Shown here one piece after another: positions 1-10,656 of a stretch of 64,000 nt of DNA. Numbering within the stretch: position 1 is the first letter of the stretch; each line of letters starts with the position of its first letter. The DNA is from Dictyophora rubrovolvata. Lineage: Eukaryota > Basidiomycota > Agaricomycetes > Phallales > Phallaceae. Where the stretch lies: positions 2,728,001 through 2,792,000 of the forward strand of contig CP114119.1 in NCBI GenBank assembly GCA_029959195.1. The letters are read 5' to 3'. A program made the position numbers and the translations under genes. The notes under the pieces are model-generated. The model saw only the letters and a program-made list of their open reading frames with translations, was not told the origin of the DNA and made no database searches.

Positions 1-8
1 CTGTAAAA

Positions 9-590
9 TCATGATGAGATGATCCGACGAACGGGGTGAATAAAGAGACATACAGGCTGGAGATACGGATCAATAGATACAGTGAGTGTCATGCGTGTAT
101 TGTAAACACAAGTGTTCTTGCGTGTCCAAGCAGGTTGAACGGCTGGACTCCTGGGGTCAGCCGTCGAGTCCGATGCTAAAGGAATGAACTTCCCCTCTGC
201 ACTCGCAGGCAGCGTATCCCGCCTCATCAGAGGATAGACCGAGATCTTAACCCCTTCCCTCCCCTTCCTCACGACAACACCCCTCTCGATTGATACAACA
301 ATGGCCGGTCTGTACTCAGTCTCCCAATCCCGTCCGTCCAGAGACGGGGGCTGCCAGTAGCTAGGATCCATTTGGACACTATTCCGTGGCTCACCGAACT
401 GAAGGCTTGGCACCAGGAGGACTTTCAGTTTGATAAAGTCGCCAGGTCTGAGTGATGAAACGAAATTGGTGGTCGCTTTTGGAACATCTGAAAACTTTGG
501 TCGCTTGATGGCTAAAGGAGGGACATAATCTGTACTAATGAAAACGATGAGTACTGATGGACAATCTATAGGATAAATGTAATACGTCAC
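9..590 (-). CDS. Uncharacterised ORF downstream of the CK1 kinase
   Basis: This is an open frame of about 190 codons ending at position 9. Its first triplet is GTG, so it has no convincing start of its own. The translation looks like real protein rather than chance, with stretches such as RPGDFIKLKVLLVPSLQF and GREGVKISVYPLMRR, but I do not recognise the family. The frame stays open upstream into the last kinase exon in a shifted frame. It could therefore be an alternative 3' exon of the kinase, reached by a roughly 51-nt intron skipping the kinase stop, or the last exon of a separate gene. Which is true cannot be decided from the sequence. Confidence 0.35.
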   Translation of the reverse strand: MTYYIYPIDCPSVLIVFISTDYVPPLAIKRPKFSDVPKATTNFVSSLRPGDFIKLKVLLVPSLQFGEPRNSVQMDPSYWQPPSLDGRDWETEYRPAIVVSIERGVVVRKGREGVKISVYPLMRRDTLPASAEGKFIPLASDSTADPRSPAVQPAWTRKNTCVYNTRMTLTVSIDPYLQPVCLFIHPVRRIISS

Positions 591-612
591 CTTTTGCGCC
601 CCCGTCTTCAGG

Positions 613-1645
613 TCATTCGACTGGCAAGCATTTGACGTAACCTCCGCTCTCGATGTCCCTGTTAAAAGCCTCCAAAACCATCTTATAATCGGGCTCTTCG
701 TCGAACTTTAGCCCGAGCGCATGAGCAAGCAAGGTCTGAAAAGACCCAGGAAGACCGGCGCATAGTCGTTCAGGCGTCCATGAACGTTTCTTCTCCCTGA
801 CTCTGTCTTCAAACTGCTTGTGGGTCCCACCCGTGATACGCCCCCATGGTAGGTCCCGAAGGCAATCAATGAGTGTGTACGCGAGACATTCGATATCATC
901 GCGACGCGTCTGAGCTGGAACAAGAGGGGGTTAGAGAGCTACAAGCCAAGCGACATCTGTCGTACTCACCAAATCCAAGATGGGTATTGAGACTCGCATA
1001 ACGAACCGTCCCAATAACGGGCTTCCCTTCAATAACAGGCATGTGGACCTTAGTGATGGGATCCCTGTATCGCCTGGCTAGACCAAAGTCGACCAGAAAG
1101 ACTCTTTGCTCGTCGCCTTTGCAGCCTTGCAGGATATTACCCGGTTTAATATCCCTATGAACGAAATCTTTGGAGTGGATGTGTTGAATAACGGGGACCT
1201 AAACGAAAGGATGAGCGAGGATTTGTTAGAGTAGTAGATAGTGTGAGCTACGCACGATGAGAATTGCCAGAGTCAATACCGTTCTGATGGTGAATCTATC
1301 TCCACCTTTCCTGCGAAGCGTTTGGAAGTCATAGCCCAAGAGGTCAAGGACTAATGCTTCGGATGATGCTTGTCTGTCGTAGCCGTAGTCGATCACGTTG
1401 GGTACACCAGGAGTCGGTGTAAGGATACGTAGGACGTTGGCTTCATGCTCCGAAGGATGCCTCAGACGCTTCTTCAGAACTCTCCCGAGCTTGAGTGCGT
1501 ATTCATTCTCGTCGTCCTTTACTCGATAAACCAGGCCTGTTGCCCCCCCTTTCAGTCATTTTATTGACTCTCATTGGATGAATTCCATTCCTGCGCCAAG
1601 ACGATCTAAGATTTCGTATTTACCCAGAATTGGTTCACGCACCAT
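613..1645 (-). CDS. Casein kinase 1-type serine/threonine protein kinase
   Basis: Four exons (1645-1591, 1548-1256, 1198-970, 914-613) give a protein of about 292 residues, a bare kinase domain. The glycine loop lies around GAGGGATG, the catalytic loop reads HRDIKPGN and the Mg-binding DFG is followed by LARRYRD, the arrangement typical of casein kinase 1. GTVRYASLNTHLG follows as the CK1 version of the activation segment, and the C-terminal lobe ends with FDEEPDYKM, another CK1 hallmark. Introns 2 and 3 have GT-AG ends. The first intron (1549-1590) must begin with GA where GT is expected, because no other join keeps the glycine loop in frame. The role is inferred from family: phosphorylation of acidic or primed serines. 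An unidentified ORF overlaps the end in another frame and continues past the stop. Confidence 0.8.
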
Positions 1646-2937
1646 ATGTAGCAAGTGCTTGAACAGCAAGTCGGGTAAGTCTCAGCGCAATCTCAGCGCC
1701 GTTTCAATTGGTGCTGCTCAGTGTCACACGGCATGTGACAAACTGACGCCTTCAAGAGATTCTTCCAGACGTAGCGGATATGTATTCAGATACGCACTGG
1801 GTGTATTTATATGTAAGGTAAGTATACCTTCTCGTTTGTATGTGAACGAATGTAGGCGATACTAAGATTATCGCACTCACTGCTTAATAACTGATTATGG
1901 ATTGTTCCGAGAGTTGCATTGTACACGCTTCCGCCGAACCTGATAAATGAAGACGCTATTTCCGTTGTCAAGAAGAAATGATTTGACTGATGGGAGAGGA
2001 TTCATGGGTTTTTTTCGAGCGATGCATGGTTACGGCGCTTCTTGAAGCAGCTGCACCACGGGGCTTTCCGTCAAATCCCAATTTCCGGTTTCGGAATGCC
2101 ATGGCTGACGAATGTATCATCAAGATGTGCTCTAGTGTTCTGTACCCGTCTCCGTCTTTGTCTTAGCACGTCGCTAGCTCGCCATAATTGACAGCCTCGA
2201 GCAGCGGTGTCGGCTGAGTGGATATCCGACATCCGCCAGCGTGCCTTTTTCTTTCTCGACCGTGAGTTAGTGCAGTGCCTCTGTCTGAGCGCAAGTGTGT
2301 GCGTTCATGGGGAAACGCGCCACCGCAATGACGGCAACCGCGATCTCAGGCTTGGCTTGAGCTGCTTCTTGCCAAAGAGCTGGTCGCGGTTTTGCAATCA
2401 GTATTTGTTTTTCGTTATCGATCGGTGATCAACCGTTAGGCATTTTTAATTGTTGTCTCGGATTGAAGACTCGGAGCTCGCGGAAAGCTGCTATTTCGAC
2501 GGGAATTGCCAGTGTCGTCTCTGTTGAGATCTCGGAATAAGGTTTGGTTCCGCCCAGCTCGAATTCACTTTCACTTGCAATTGGGCTTGGTAGTAACGGG
2601 TTTGTAAGAAAAACTCAAAAATCTATAGTACTGGTTTCATCGACGGGGCCTTAGGAGAGAATGGGACGTCTAAATAGCTCAAATTCCCGGTGCCTGCCAC
2701 TGCAGTGGGATATTGAATCATTGAATGATGCCCGGCTCACGAACAAGTCTTTAACAATCCATTCCATTTCAGCCGAATAGCGAATAGAATCTGTCCCGCT
2801 TGGCTTGAGAGGACATATGAAGCTATGACGCTGAAAGAAAAAAAACACCAGTTTTTAAACGCGACCACTCTCTCTTCACGCTCATCACGTCATATTGCTA
2901 CTAGAACGACGTTTTCCCATTCCCTCTTTAATTCAGT
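1646..2937. other. Intergenic region, divergent promoters
   Basis: No gene is recognised here. The stretch lies between the minus-strand kinase and the plus-strand membrane protein and should hold both promoters. The open frames at 1578-1865, 2207-2428 and 2651-2848 have no family-like sequence. A few bases of CT-rich sequence precede the 2938 start. Confidence 0.5.
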
Positions 2938-4756
2938 ATGCCTGGTATCAGATTAGACGTTTCAGTTCTTGTTGGAATCATCACGCAAGCTGTCCTCTTC
3001 GGAATTTATCAAGTATGTAAACAAAAATACCTTGGTCGCTCATGATAGTCTTCTTACTACTCGGACTTTTTAGGTTTTATTTTTTGCGTGCATTTATGTC
3101 TTGCTCTACAAGTTAAACCTCACTCGTACTACACATACTCAGATTCTGATTTTTGAACAGGAGGAGCGGATATATCAACTGGCCTTTTCTTACTACAGCT
3201 ATTGTTATGGTAAAGACGATTGCACTCTTTTATTCCTTCCAAGGCTTACATCTTCCTGCAGTGGATTCTTATAGGCATGAATTTTGGCTTGAGTTGGAGT
3301 AGGATCATGGGTGTGTCTTTCTTGTTGCGTTTTTTGTCCTTCGAATTCGCCGAGAACATACTTTACACCTGGTAGATGCATTTATCGATTTACAGTCCTC
3401 GCTTGGAGAAAACCCGAATGCCATCTCTCAATATTTCGAGAACACGTCTCACTGGTAAGTAAAGTGTGTAACTCACTCGAACCGAAGGCTGAGATTTTCA
3501 TCAGGAAAGAAGTAATGACTCTTCACTTGTGGAAGTTTAACTCTAAGTTGATCAACCTCTCTTGACAGGTATTTCGTTCCGCAGTTTATCAGCTTTTGAC
3601 AGCTGTTGCCGATTCACTATTTGTGAGCAAGGAATAAATATTGCTTTATTGGAAATTTTTTAAACATAGAAAAACAGATATACAGGTTATATGTAGTTTG
3701 GGGTAAGTAACCTATGTATTTCTTCGGTGTTCCCATCTGTAAACGATTTCTTTCAGATCACAACCGGTATATCGTCATTCTACCTATTTTAATGCTTTGT
3801 GCAACCATTAGTATGCTCGACCTTCCTTCTGCTTCAAAGCTTGTGTCTCATTCGTACGCAGCCTCGGGCACAGTAATAGTGATCTTAATCTCTCCTGCGT
3901 CTTCGCGTGTGAGTCTTCTGTCTTTCTGTACTTCTACTCTTCCTCATACACGATGTAGCTCTTCGAACCGACTTTGACAAAGTGGATAAGAGCCTTTTTC
4001 GCGCTCTCGCTTGTTCAGAATGTTTCGACAACTTTTTTAATTATGTCAGTAAACAATTTTTTGTCAGACTATACATCATTTGTTACTGATTGCTATTCGT
4101 TCCTGTGTTATGTAGCCTCCGTATTTGGTGGGCTAGCAAGGGCGTTCCTGGTTTAAAAAGTAACTCCCTATGGCCGGTGGTGGCTGTTCTTCTCGAAAGT
4201 GGCACCATTTATTCAAGCACCTTGTTGGTGTTATTGGGGATGTATGCCTCCAGAAGCTATGCTCAGTATATAGGTACATATGGTTCTACGGTACTTTGTT
4301 TTTTTTTTCGTTCGACTGAGCTGATTATGGCTTGTTTCAGCGATTGATATGCTCGTTCCTATCATTGTAGCTCAATTTTCTGGAATTCTTTAAAATTGAG
4401 ACTAACACTTGTCTTTAATAGGGAATTACATTCAACCTTATCATTGTCCGGGTACACTTGAATGTCTATTATGCCATTATATAACTTAACTGAAGATGGT
4501 TTTTTTTCTGTAGGTCGGATTAGGTCTCTCCCACGTTCCAACAATGAATAGCAGTCTCATGGTCACTACACGTCCGGCCTTTAATAAGATACCACTTCCG
4601 AGGTTCACTTTTGACATTACACAGCACATCCATACGTCCCAAGAGACAAACCAGACGAGAACGAACGTGCAGGCGGCGGCGAGTGGTGAAGACGATGCTT
4701 CTTCAAATGCAGGAGGGGAATGGAAAACATCAACGATTAGTGAATATAAGTGTTAG
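2938..4756 (+). CDS. Seven-helix integral membrane protein, basidiomycete DUF6534-like family
   Basis: I join about eleven exons from ATG 2938 to TAG 4756. The product starts MPGIRLDVSVLVGIITQA and then shows successive hydrophobic helices with family landmarks. YINWPFLTTAIVM marks an early helix, DAFIDLQ an early loop, RSAVYQLLTAVADSLFIYR a middle helix, LIILRIWWASKG the end of the fifth helix, LWPVVAVLLESGTIY the sixth and GITFNLIIVRVGLG the seventh. A polar tail rich in Ser, Asn and Gln follows. This layout is common in Agaricomycetes and usually annotated as a DUF6533/DUF6534 or GPCR-like membrane protein without known ligand. Reading it requires a 7-nt microexon at 3505-3511 and a GTCAGT donor near 4045. 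Function beyond a plasma-membrane location is inference. Confidence 0.75.
3505..3511 (+). other. 7-nt microexon of the 7TM gene
   Basis: GAAAGAA lies between ...TTTTCATCAG and GTAATGAC. Adding it joins a phase-2 donor (CAC TG) to the next exon as W-K-E-V-F-R-S. Skipping it breaks the frame into the following conserved helix. Confidence 0.6.
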
Positions 4757-5201
4757 GAACCGGGGTGCTCCTTTAAGCGTGCTTGGCTTACATAGATATC
4801 AATCCGCCGTTGGACTAGAAGCCCTATCATCGTCAGCCAATTTTTTGAATTATGTATGCATCATCCTGTGATATCTACAGTTTCCGAATGAAAAAAATTT
4901 TAAATTCCCTTTTTATTCGGATTCAATAGGAGTTGGGTACAAGCCTCCACTGGCAGCCCGGTAATCAATTCAAGTGAGAAGTTTGCCGTCGGTGTTTTTG
5001 TGCTACAGTTCGGTAAAATGACCTTTGTATGTCTCACGGATTCAAGGATATTTGAATAGAAATATAACGTAAAATTTACTCGATATGTATAGAAGTCAAA
5101 TCACAAAATAGTACAAAAAAGCTCACAAACGTTACATAATTGCAATTAAAGTAAATGTCAATTGTGCAGATCCTCTACCATATGTTCTCGCCTTTTCCTA
5201 A
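4757..5201. other. AT-rich convergent 3' region
   Basis: This lies between two convergent genes. It is AT-rich, with no gene seen; it presumably contains both 3' ends. Confidence 0.5.
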
Positions 5202-5717
5202 TTACACACCATAAGATCCAAACTGCTGAACACCCTCATGTTCACGCTTGCGATGCTGCTGTTGATTCGCGGTATGCATCTGACGAGACGACATGCCTTG
5301 TGCAGGTGCGCCGATGCCTCGATTCACATCTTTCGAAGTTGCACCAGTCATCGTGTCTTCAGCCGTAGTTAAAACGTGCTCTCCCGGCTCAGGAGAGAGT
5401 TTTTCGATGGGATCGTCGAGTTTGTTTGTTGTTGCGTTGAGCATTGGATTCCCTGTTGTTGGATTTTTAGGAACATGTGCTGTATTACGTTTGTGTAAGG
5501 AGTTAACCTAATGCAATGGATTATGGATTATGGATTCATGGAACGCACAAGCACCATAAATTTCATAGTCTTTTCCTCCTTTGTGAAAACGCTCGACATC
5601 TTCGGGCATTTGAGGGGCTTCATTCTGGACGGGATTCTTGTTGTTCGTTCCTGCGCGCCCAAAATTATTCAACTCGTGGGGTTTGAAGTCGTGTAGAGGA
5701 TTAGAGAGTCCGGACAT
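5202..5717 (-). CDS. Small hydrophilic protein of unknown function
   Basis: Two exons, starting at 5717 with MSGLSNPLHDFKPHELNNFG and ending QFGSYGV at 5202. A single intron of roughly 80 nt (donor GTGCGT after GGTGCTT, acceptor ATACAG) removes an in-frame stop and joins YGAS to HVPKNPTTGNP. The product is about 145 residues, strongly polar, and rich in Asn, Pro, Thr, Gln and Glu, with no signal peptide or membrane segment. The run QMHTANQQQHRKREHEG suggests a disordered or RNA/protein-binding tail. I do not recognise the family. It sits just outside the left edge of the inverted duplication and has no copy beyond the right arm. Confidence 0.6.
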
Positions 5718-5965
5718 GATTGGCTGTTTGGGGAGAAGTTCTTAAGCTTTCTCGAGATCTGCTGCCTATATCTTTTTCTTTTTCCTCGTCTCGGAGCTCG
5801 ACGTCATAGCACCGAACGCAACTACGAGGTTGTGTCACGCATGACACATACGGATTTTCCCGAGCTCCCCGTCCATCAGCACTCTCGTTCATCTCCACGG
5901 ATACAGGATTTGGATCTTGTACAGAACAATATTCTTTCCTTTTTTATATCTATTTACTATTCACG

Positions 5966-6771
5966 ATGCACACTGAAGATGATGGTCTTGACCGACGCTT
6001 GAAGCAAAACTCTGAAACTGTGATCTCCGCCCTGAGAGACCTGGATAAACCTAAAAGCAATAGAAAGACCGGTAAAAGCACCCCAGATATTCTAGAAGTC
6101 GAAGATAACGAACAGCGGTTAGCGAGACTTCGTAGGTTTTTGACTCATGGATTAAGAAACACACTGATGATGGCTTTAATGGTCTATGAAAACAGAAAAT
6201 TTACTTGAAAATGTGGATTCAAAATTACATTCGTCTTCAACATCGTCACAGTCAATTCCTATTCAATTTCCTCTGCCGCAATCTTCTTCGCGACCGCATT
6301 TTGTGCCCAAAAGCGAAGGCATGAATTTGTTCTTTCCGTCATCATACATCTAAAATTCTTCATAATTATCTAGTTTTCTCGAGAATTGAAGCCTTTCTTC
6401 CACAAATAGCTCAATCTAATGCAGAACTTCTAAAACAAGCACAGGATGATCCAACAAGCGTTGACATCGAAAACATCGCTAAGGATCAAAAAACTTATAT
6501 CGAAATGGTAGATACATTTACTCGTTCTGAATGTCATGTTTCTCCCTTTAGTTTACAATTCTCATATTAGAACCTGGGCTTGGGCGTTTTTGAAAAGAAA
6601 AGAAGACGAAAAGCTAATGATGGTACGGCCTCGGACTCGGACTCGGCCTCGGACTCTCATTCATCGCATTCTTCGGCCTCACATTCCAAGTCGAATTCAA
6701 GTTCCGGATCGGACACTGACTCTTATGATTCTGGTAAAACGTCGAATGTTACCTCGTCGTCAAGTAGATAG
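5966..6771 (+). CDS. NOPCHAP1-like snoRNP assembly cofactor, left copy
   Basis: Four exons (5966-6131, 6196-6318, 6374-6507, 6571-6771) encode about 207 residues. The centre, RIEAFLPQIAQSNAELLKQ then DIENIAKDQKTYIEMNLGLGVFE, matches the core of human NOPCHAP1 (C12orf45, DUF4598), which delivers NOP58 to the R2TP chaperone for box C/D snoRNP assembly. A basic KKRRRK stretch and an acidic Ser/Asp tail follow. Compared with the right-arm copy, it starts five codons later (ATGCACACTGAAG) and its tail ends early at SSSSR. The second intron has a GC donor (6319-6320) where the right copy has GT. It still reads as an open gene, but may be the degenerating member of the pair. Confidence 0.65.
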
Positions 6772-7765
6772 CGGACCCCTGGTGCCACCAAAGAAGACAG
6801 AGAAGAGACACACTTTTTTTTTGAAACTTGATCACCTTGACCTGGAAACGGCTCTCAACGAATAGATGAACCCGTGATGCGAGGAAACAATCATCCACTC
6901 CGCCAAAGAATCTATGGAGATTGACGCTTTTGGTAACTCACAGTCCGACTGAACTAATGGCGAGAAACCTTGACACTAAGTCGCTTTTCTATCTATGAAA
7001 ATAGTTTGCGAAGATTTTATGAGTCAAAAAAAGATCAATATTAGGGTGTCAGATTGCGAGCGAAATCTCGACATTATTGTCCAAAACATTAGGCATGTGA
7101 TCCCCAAACAGATGTTATGGAACCCAATGGCGTCCTTCAACAGTGCAACTCGAACTAGCAAAGTCTAATCAGAACTAGACAAAAAAATATTTGAAGAAAG
7201 AGAATGGGCTCGGATAAACGCCCATTCGTCACGACGCGTGTGCCACGGAATCAATTACCGTTTGGTCCCGTACATCACGTGATTAGATGCGCACAGTTCA
7301 GACTGTTTGGACCTGTTTGGCTGTTCTATTAATTCTCTGACTGAATACTTACAGAATCTACTGGTACAGTCGTATATGTACGTACAGTCTGTGTCGGTCT
7401 GTGTCCGAGGTTAAAAGTGTGTTATATCTTTATCAGTCGAGACAAGGAGATTTTCCGAAATGACAGCGCGACACGAGACGAGGAACCGGTGATTGCAAGC
7501 CGTCGGGCAGTTGGGGCAGTTGCTTTTTCCTCTGGATCTATAAACGCAAGCGTAAACATCTGTGGTATGAAATCCTCTGCTTCAATCGTCCCCCATCATT
7601 ACCTAAAATAATCAACTAGGCTTGAAGTTCAGTCAGACCAAGTCAGGCCCGACCCTCATAAAAAAGACGCACGGACAGCTTTAACCTCCTCGGAAAACGT
7701 TTGCCGGAAACGTACCTACCTTACCTACCACATCGTCAGAATATCCTCTCCGTTTTTCGCCCACT
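6772..7765. other. Left-arm intergenic region, partly unique
   Basis: From 6767 to about 7274 the sequence has no counterpart in the right arm and no recognisable gene. From a CACGTG at 7276-7281 to the P450 start it is homologous to 52525-52002 and is the P450 promoter region. Confidence 0.5.
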
Positions 7766-9900
7766 ATGAATCCACTGATCGACGCGAATCTGCAAGCAAT
7801 AGTCGCCGCCGTCCTTGTCTGCGTAATATTATACGTTACGTTCATCAGACGCGATCCATATGTGAAGGCTTTTGAAGTCTGGTTTATCTTCGTTTTGGTT
7901 CTGACTACAGCGTAAATTGCAGGCTGATATTCCTGCCATTGGTAGCACCAACTTTTTCCTGTCATATATTGACACCGTCAGATATATAATTCAAGGACCG
8001 AAGCTGCTTCAGGAGGGATACGACAAGGTAATTATGAATAAAGACGTCGCCACAAGATTGTTTACGCTTTTCCCTTCTTTTCAAAGTTTAGCAAAAACGT
8101 CGGCATCTATCGCGTTCCTACTTTCTCTAGCTGGCATGTTTTCGTATGCGGTGACAAGCTAATAGACGAGCTGAGGTTCATGAAAGGGCAACAAGACTTG
8201 TCTGGTCATGAGGCAGGCAAAATTGTAAGTTTACCCTTCCTTTTATCGCTTTATTTTTCTCTCTCCCTTAAATCACGTTCAACAAGATGGTATCGGGCGA
8301 ATACACGCTAGGACCACAAATTTTCGAAAATCAATATCATATGAAAGTTATGCGTCACCGTATGACTAAAGGTTTGGATGCGTGGTTCGAACCCCTCAAA
8401 TCTGAGATTATGATTGTGCTCGAAGACCTGGTGCCATCAACAAGAGGTATATACGTCTCTTCCTTTTCCAGAAAAACTCTGTACATGTTGCTCATATGTT
8501 GAATTGTTATTTGTAGATTGGACGTCGGTTGGTATATATCACGCGAGTCAACTACTTGTTGCGCGTAGTGTCAATCGTGTTATCGTTTCCGACCCCGCTA
8601 TTTGTATGACGAATCATTCTTCTTATATGTATGACTCACCCTAAAATATACATTTTACAGATCGAGATTCAAATTACTTAAAACTAATGACTGGTTTCAC
8701 TATGGACGCAGCTCTTGGTGCGTTTATTTTAGGGTTCTTCCCCACCCCACTGAAGACGTGAGTATCATTTTCTTCCTGCAGTCATGCAAAGAGTCAGTGT
8801 GATAACCAATTTTCTAGACTTGCGCGAAACGTTTTGACCAATATCCCTCGAGCTCGAGCATTGGCAACGCAAATTTTACACAACACCGTCGCAGAGAGAA
8901 AAGCAAAAGTGGATGAGCATGGTTCGAGTTATCCGGATAAACCAGTCCGTGATGATGTGTTGTTTTTTTAGAGAGCCGGTCAATTAACGATGCCATGTAG
9001 AATGACATACTTTCATTATTGATCGATGAAGCAGACGACGAGGGACGTACAGAGGAAGCGCTAGCACACCGTGTGCTGGTAATGAATTTTGCTGCTGTTC
9101 ATTCGACCTCGATGGTAAAACCAGTAACAAATATCTTCCATCTTATATGTTTATTAACAAGATATTTTGTTAGACGTTGTCACTCTTACTTCGAGATCTA
9201 GCCGCAAGGCCTGAATATTTGAGACCGTTAAGAGAAGAAGCTGAATCCGTGATCTCGAAATATGGATTTACGAGATCGTCGCTAGCGCAGCTGCATAAAT
9301 TGGAGAGCTTCATTATGGAGTCTATGCGCGTGAAAGCACCGCGAGTAGGTGAGTTATGGTCTCGTATATTTTGGAAACGTAGTAGTAATCAAGAAACCCA
9401 ACGGTGTTTTGTTTGTCATGAACAGTCACAGGACACCGATGGAGTATGAAAGACCATGTCTTGTCGAACGGTGTACGCATACCCAAAGACACTATGGTAA
9501 TCATTCCCATGGGTGCACGCCACTCGGACAGTACTCTATTCCCCGACCCGTCCAAATTTGACGGATTCAGGTTCTGTAAGAACGACGACAACGATGCCAG
9601 TCACTACTTTACCACATCAAGTTCATCGTTTATGTTCTTCGGCATGGGAGAAAGTATATGGTACGTTTCCTTGTCGAGTTCAGTATATATCCCCCGAGCC
9701 TTCTATTGATATTTTACAATACATATAGCCCAGGGAGATTTTTCGCTGCTACTTTTCTAAAAATCGTTCTTGTTCACTTTATGTTGAACTATGATGCTCA
9801 ACTCGATCCTGCTTTTCACCCGCGTGACTATTGGTTAGGGCCGGATATTGTTCCCGGTAGCACAGCCACGTTTTTGGTACGGGAGAGAAAGAGGGAATAG
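7766..9900 (+). CDS. Cytochrome P450 monooxygenase, left copy
   Basis: About twelve exons encode a P450 of roughly 500 residues. The N-terminus has a membrane anchor (IVAAVLVCVILYVTF) and then RRDPYADIPAIGSTNFF. The I-helix region is NFAAVHSTSM, with an S-T pair where many P450s have a threonine. The K-helix ExxR is in FIMESMRVK. The heme loop reads FGMGESICPGRFFA, with the cysteine codon split TG|C by the last intron. The overall pattern (KLIDELR, KVMRHRMTKGLD, MGARHSD) resembles fungal ent-kaurene-oxidase-like P450s. The right-arm copy at 49877-52001 has the same introns. The next gene downstream on the same strand is an NmrA-type reductase. The substrate is unknown. Confidence 0.85.
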
Positions 9901-10311
9901 GTGATGATTGCATTGGATGGTTATTGCTTGTGAATGAGGAAATCTTTATTCGCAGTCTTTATTGTTGGGCGTTAATGCTTAGTAAAGACGATTAGTCACG
10001 ACTCGAATGTCTCGCCACTGAGTGTTTTTTTACTCTTATTCACGCATGAGCTTTTTTAACTCAGCAAGACATTTATTTTTGTATATAAGGTTTTATTTCT
10101 TTATTTGTAATACAGCTTCTTTTGCTCCAAACGTTATTTAACAACATTTATGTTGACTCGTTTAACTCGAAGATCGTAAAACTCACTGTCACCTGAGAAC
10201 CAGACTCGGTCTTGAATATGTGGGTTGTAAGCAGGAATATTAGTACAAAGATGTGTACCAACCGCAATAGCGCAATAATGAGCGTATCCGAAATCAATGT
10301 CGAATGATCAC

Positions 10312-10336
10312 AACACGTACATCGAAATTACGTGTT
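10312..10336. promoter_or_regulatory. Conserved palindrome A, left arm
   Basis: Perfect 8-bp arms AACACGTA / TACGTGTT are separated by 9 nt. The same arms and spacer length occur at 49395-49419 in the right arm. Placement upstream of the NmrA gene suggests a dimeric transcription-factor site containing ACGTG cores. Confidence 0.45.
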
Positions 10337-10386
10337 CATGGAGAAAGCTGAACCCACGGGCTACTGAAGATAACAAAACGGCAACG

Positions 10387-10407
10387 TGACGCGTCCGAAA
10401 CGCGTCA
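10387..10407. promoter_or_regulatory. Conserved palindrome B, left arm
   Basis: Perfect 8-bp arms TGACGCGT / ACGCGTCA flank the 5-nt spacer CCGAA. The right-arm copy (49315-49335) keeps the arms with one mismatch. Each arm contains TGACG (bZIP/CRE-like) overlapping ACGCGT (MluI-box-like), so a bZIP or MBF-type factor is possible. Confidence 0.45.
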
Positions 10408-10416
10408 TCTCCCAAA

Positions 10417-10453
10417 TTCGGCTGTATTACCAATTTGTGCCTGACATTACAAA
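10417..10453 (+). promoter_or_regulatory. Shared NmrA upstream element, copy 1
   Basis: The element reads TTCGGCTGTATTACCAAT, then TGTGCCTGACATTACAAA. Closely related sequence lies upstream of NmrA copies 2, 4 and 6, which points to a common promoter ancestor or a functional site with a CCAAT core. Confidence 0.45.
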
Positions 10454-10612
10454 TCTCACTGTTTCGAAACATCTTGTCATTCCATGCTGTTTGTGTAACT
10501 GCACCATGTCCCGATTCGTCAAGGAAGTTTTCAGTTCTCACTGTGTCCACAAAAAAAGCTCCGTGGCTGGCGTACTACGACGACGGCATGGGAGTTTAAG
10601 CGCAAGATAAGG

Positions 10613-10619
10613 TATAAAA
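10613..10619 (+). promoter_or_regulatory. TATA box of NmrA copy 1
   Basis: TATAAAA lies 37 bp before the ATG. The spacing is nearly the same in all six copies. Confidence 0.55.
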
Positions 10620-10656
10620 CTCTCCAGCAATTCATTTTTCATCAACACAAAACATC

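Larger units (their letters stand above)
9901..10656. promoter_or_regulatory. P450-NmrA intergenic region with conserved elements
   Basis: This stretch is conserved between the two arms (mirror: 49039-49876). It holds two palindromes, a shared 37-bp element and a TATA box ahead of the NmrA gene, each listed separately. No gene is seen; the open frames here are in non-family sequence. Confidence 0.55.
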
